From Lagopus muta (taxonomy: Eukaryota > Chordata > Aves > Galliformes > Phasianidae): a DNA stretch of 64,000 nucleotides. The position numbers and the translations under genes were made by a program. Location: positions 178,949,777-179,013,776 of the forward strand of contig NC_064433.1 in the NCBI RefSeq assembly GCF_023343835.1, written 5' to 3'. The notes under the pieces were generated by a model that did no database searches, was not told where the DNA came from, and saw nothing but the letters and a program-made list of their open reading frames with translations. Positions 59,533 to 64,000 of this stretch are shown here, piece by piece. The stretch's first letter is position 1, and each line of letters opens with the position of its first letter.

Positions 59533-62500
59533 CCTAGATGAGCTGGAAGAATAAGGGAAGCATTCCACCCCCTAGGGAAACTCCTGCTGCTTTGCAGGAT
59601 TGGGATCTGTTCACATCTGGGAAAGGAGGAATTGAAAAGATCGCAGTGGGACATGATTGCTGCTGCTAACAGCAGTGAAGAATGAGTGCAGCAGCATTGG
59701 GCTGTGGCTGTGCCCTCTGCATGCTAACAGTCTTTCTAGGAACAAAGAGAGGCTGCATAACTTGGGATTTAAAGGAACAGGAGATGAAACTTCAGGGCAC
59801 AGCTGGAGGGAGAACAAGAAGAAAACTGTTCCAAATGAATTTTCTGCTTAACTTGGGAAGTCTCTGGTGGCTGGATGAGGGCATCAGGCATAGTGGGGCA
59901 ATGCAGCACTGTGCTCAGCACCAGCAGATTCCTCCAGAACAGACAGTGTGTGACACATTCACATGGGAAGTACTCATTTAGACTGTGATGTGAGATTCCC
60001 ACCAGCTCATGGCAGAGAATGCAGATTTTCATGATGTGGCTGAGGAAGCTATATTCTATGCAATCCCCTGTGAAGATTATAGTGGTATTTCTGCTACATT
60101 CTGTGCCAAGGGATGTCCCTGAGCACGATGCACAACGAAGAGGGCTCTCCCTTGCCTCTCTCAGCCCCCCCATCCATCTTGCAATAGGAGGAAGAATGCT
60201 CACCTTAAAAAGGATATCTGCAGTGACATGATTCCAATGAGCAATGTACAAACAAAATGATATTTAGGCATTGCCCTTGCTTCTCAATAAATTTCTGCAG
60301 GCAAAATTACCCACTATGGTACTTAAGCCTCCTTGGGGGGTCCGTAGCTGTTGGCAGTATTTTCTATCTGCTATGGTATGAGGAGAAAAACATTCCTTAC
60401 TGTACCAGCACAGCCCACAGGCTTGCTAAGGCCCAGATGTGAAACATTTGTCTTAAGATAAACAGGAGAAGGAAGAGACTGAAAAACTAAAAACATGAAA
60501 GGGAGACATTTGCAACTATACCAAGTTCGTTCCTATGCTTAAATGTTTCTATACCTTGCTAGAGAATTCAGCATTTGTAAGTAAGAATTAAAACTCACAG
60601 GATTGAGCAGCTGCTGGATAACATGTTTGTGCAGAACATAAATATTCCAGGAGCAAAAATCAATACTCAGAGGAGACTGAAAGGCTCAGGCTGTGGGTGA
60701 GCATATGGAGGCTGCAATGAATTGCTTAGCACTTTGAAATTGGCTCAGGCCAGTAGGAATGGAAACTAATTTCCAAGTGACACCCTTTTTGAAGCCATTA
60801 GTTAAAATCTGTCAAGTTGATATGACCTCTTTTTCCAATTTCAGGATGGCAAATGCTTCCATTTCCTATTCACAGTGTTTTCATCCCTGGGGCAAAAAGC
60901 AATCTTAGCTACTAAACTGGGAAAAAAATAGTCACAGGGTGGAAAGAGTTTTCCCAAGTCAGGATAAATGCATGTTGTTGACAGAAACAGGAAGGAAATC
61001 TGCATCAAAGAGCAATATCAAGACTGGTCAGATGTGGGTGAGCTTTTGTGGATGCAAGGCTTTCTTTATATGAGAGACAAATGAGTAAGGGCTGCTGAGA
61101 AGGGACTTACCTCAGTCAGACTTGTTGCTGCAGTCAATGGCTGAACCCTTTAAATAAAGGAAATCCACTAAACCCAGCCTGCACGTTTAGTGACAAATGT
61201 AATCTATCAGCTGCTGATAGTTTCAGCACAAGCTGGAGCGGGGGGATTTTGTCTAACTCTAACGGGGCTGGCAGGTGCTCAGTAGGGTGGGTTTTTTTTT
61301 TGTTTGTTTTTTTTGTCTTGCTACAGGAAGATTACGTTAATATTATTTTATTTAATTTATGCTGAAAACTGATGTTTTCTGCTCAGATCAATTGAGAAAT
61401 TCTGGCTGGAAAAAGTATTTCAACCTACAGGTCAGCCTGGGAGAGTCAGACCTGCCAGAAAGCTGTGAATGTGACTCCGTTGGTGGAATTTGCGGTGGAA
61501 ACCTGTTCCAGGAAAGCTGGTGATCCTCAGCCCCTGTGACCTGCAGCATTGCTGTGGAATGTCAAAGGTGACAGGTCCTTCTCTGAGCTGCCCAGCTACA
61601 GGGAAGATGCCCATACCAGGTACAGCTGAGATCTCATGTGGTGGAGAAGGTCATCAGAAGGTCCTGGTCTTGACATGGATGGGTATGTCATTAGATGCTG
61701 TGAGGCATTTTTACTGAAGAACACAGAAACTTGGGTTGCACAAGATCTCATGAGTTTTTCTTTTCCTGATGAAGTACAAGGCAGTTCTCTCAGACCAAGG
61801 CAGATTTTTACACACTGGATCACTTGGTTTTTCAAATGGATGATTATAAATATGCTAAACCCCCTTTCCATACCCTACTCAGGAGATTACATTCCCATGG
61901 TCTGTAAAGATTTCTTTGCCCACTGAGAAGCCACTTACATTTCCAAAGGGAATTGTTCATGCTCATTGCCTCAAGCCTGACCAAACAGAAGCTGTGGGCA
62001 GATGACTGTGTGGCATTAATGGTGTCTCTGAAACTTTTCTCATTTACTTTTGCACAGAGAAACTTGAAATCTTAGTGACCTACTTCCAGCTCTGTTTATC
62101 TGCAGCAGATAAGAAGTGCCCTGTGCTCCCTGTGTGTGTCAGCCCCTAGCTGACTCACAGCTCCCTGTGCCTGTGTTCTCCTCTCTCACCTCCCTGCAGG
62201 AGGTGACACCTCAGTTACCGCACGGCAGCTCCCTGACAGCACAGCCAGCACTGGATCTGGCTCCATTACTTCTTTTCCTGAGCCCTCAGGAAAAAAAAAA
62301 GCCTTCCTTTCTTTGCAAGCTGTAGATTATATCCATCATACTCTTGCCTGTATTAGTCTCATTAATCTAGTACAGTGTGGGAAGAAAATGTGCCCCTGAG
62401 ACTAAGCATGTACGTAACTTTAACCACCAGCTGCCAACGTGGAAGCAAAGTTATCTCTTCAAACTGCGCATAAAACCCTGTGGATAGTGACATTAAGTAG

Positions 62501-62865
62501 CTATCTTGCATGCAGTGCAGGCATTACACTTGTGTTAGTGTGTTGACACATCGTTATATTTCTCAACATGGCAAATTAGAGCAATGATGTGAAATTTTGT
62601 CTTGAGAGCATGAAGATTCTTTATGGCTCTGGGAAACAGCATTAGAACAGACTCTAAAACAGGATGTAAATGTTATAATGATGAGTTATTCCTTCCTGCT
62701 TACTAAGAAGCAGCAGACATCACTAGTGGAAGCCAGCATGTCCCACATGGATTATTTACATTATTTTTTTAACAACTGCTGCATATGCTTTTTGCTTTTA
62801 GTTTGTAGTGACCAAAGGACATGGATTCTCAAAGGAAAACTCTCTTCATTTTGCACTTGGCTTTA

Positions 62866-63107
62866 AAACAAAAGAGGAGAGATTTAGGTTAGCTGTTAGG
62901 AATAAATTCTTTACTCAGAAGTCGGTGAGGCTCTGGCATGGGCTGCCCAGAGAGCTGTGGGTGTCCCATCCCTGCAGGCATTCAAGGCCTGGATGTGGCC
63001 CTGGGCAGCCTGAGCTGGTGGGGGGCAGCCCCGCCAAGGTAGGGCGGTGGAACTGGGTGATCTTTAAGGTACCCTCCATCCTAAGCCATTCTGTGATTCC
63101 GTGATTT
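62866..63107 (+). mobile_element. CR1 3' end fragment
   Basis: Starts at gagagatttaggttagctg, then ggaataaattctttactcag, gggctgcccagagagctgtg, ccctgggcagcctgagctgg and the 3' end cattctgtgattccgtgatt. The short open frame across it is the tail of CR1 ORF2. Confidence 0.92.
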
Positions 63108-64000
63108 CCACGTGAAAGCTGAACAAGAACATGCGGAAGCAAATATTCCAAATAAGCCCTGTTACCATGTGTGCATATCCACTTGGTTTCTCATGCTCTT
63201 GTTATCAGAGATGTTTTTCAACGAGCAAATCATTTGGGCCCGGCCTCTTGAGATGTCCTCCTGTAAATTCACTATGCTGCAGACATTTGCAGCTTTGGTG
63301 GCTCCGTATAAGTTTTCAGGCTGCTGGATGTTGGCATCTGTTTGGGTTGCACCTCACTTCCTATTGAAGGGAAAGGGTGGGTGAGCACTCCTGTGTCCCA
63401 ATTTTCGAACAGAGAAAACCTGGCTATGATGGCAGGGCATGCTCATTGCTCACATATGTGAGGCAATGGGATTGTGTTCCTACCTATATTTAGTTACATA
63501 TGCCTTTAGTAGAAATTGCTGTTCAATAAATTAGGTCTGATATCCAGTCATTCCTCACGCATAACACAGGAGTCATCACTCTGCTTTGAATCCATCCATT
63601 TGTCTTTGTTCAGACCAGGACTTGTATTTTGCTACAAGTAATGTTCCAAAATTGCGTGTAGCCTTCATGTGCAACTGCAAAGGAGGAGAGAACACACTGT
63701 ATGCCTTGATCATTTCTACTGTTGGTTAGCCACCTTAGAATCATATGACTTATTTCTGATTAAAATACATTTGAATGCTACTTGTCTCCTACAGCTTGTT
63801 TTTATCTCAGGAAGATGAAGGAGAACTTATGTGACAGGCCAAATCCCCTCTGAGGGCAGGACCCTGTCCAGGCTTCTCTTTGACACAGGAAATGCAATGA
63901 GTGCTTTAACCCTAGTAATGTATTTTCCCCAGCTCTCAAATCATTTTAATTGTTTCTGCATCTTCTATTTTTTTTTGTCTGATCCATCAGCTGAGCAACA
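63108..64000. other. Gene-free stretch to the window edge
   Basis: Unique-looking sequence with a short T run near the end. Confidence 0.6.

Larger units (their letters stand above)
57126..62865. other. Gene-free stretch with short CR1 ends
   Basis: Besides the CR1 tails (57859, 59167) and the poly(A) tract (59467) nothing is recognised. Confidence 0.55.

Overview
The window is vertebrate nuclear DNA from a bird, most likely a galliform. It is sparsely genic, with long AT-leaning stretches, splice-bounded coding exons and microsatellites. It is littered with CR1 LINE fragments whose 3' ends carry the avian ATTCTATG/ATTCTGTG octamer. It also holds a mariner element of the type known from chicken (Galluhop/Mariner1_GG-like) and ERVL-type LTRs of avian style. 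Nothing suggests a bacterial or viral genome. Almost all short open frames are chance frames or lie inside CR1 copies.

One host gene can be supported: VMO1 (vitelline membrane outer layer protein 1) on the + strand, in three coding exons between 28138 and 30024, with a TATA box at 28086. It encodes a 182-residue secreted egg-coat protein with a signal peptide, three homologous repeats and eight cysteines. The frame is intact with canonical splice sites. As I remember the hen protein, this one differs at a handful of positions, so it probably comes from a relative of chicken; that is recollection, not an alignment.

Layout. 1-28000: gene-free, with CR1 fragments (main ones 3035-3632, 7487-8414, 19398-20302), three ancient CR1 relics, a 165-bp CCTCT satellite (5934-6105), a local 75-bp direct duplication (9035/9503), an unclassified repeat pair (17099 and 26159, inverted) and a mariner (26984-27524). 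28086-30024: VMO1. 30600-34800: a stack of nested insertions, with two LTRs of one family in the same orientation, one interrupted by CR1 and cut by another CR1, the other sitting inside an older CR1. 36925-38566: the longest CR1, with most of the reverse transcriptase and C-terminal region of ORF2, broken by frameshifts. 38600-64000: gene-free, with a solo-LTR candidate (41622-41936), a head-to-head CR1 pair (46505-47467), an AGGAG satellite (53866-53952) and scattered short CR1 3' ends.

I found no new multi-gene system. The points most worth a second look are the unclassified repeat pair that shares a reading frame, the nested LTR/CR1 stack 3' of VMO1, the two CR1 copies sharing a diagnostic one-base deletion, and the 9.0/9.5 kb duplication. 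Family assignments rest on reading the sequence by eye; no alignments or database searches were run.
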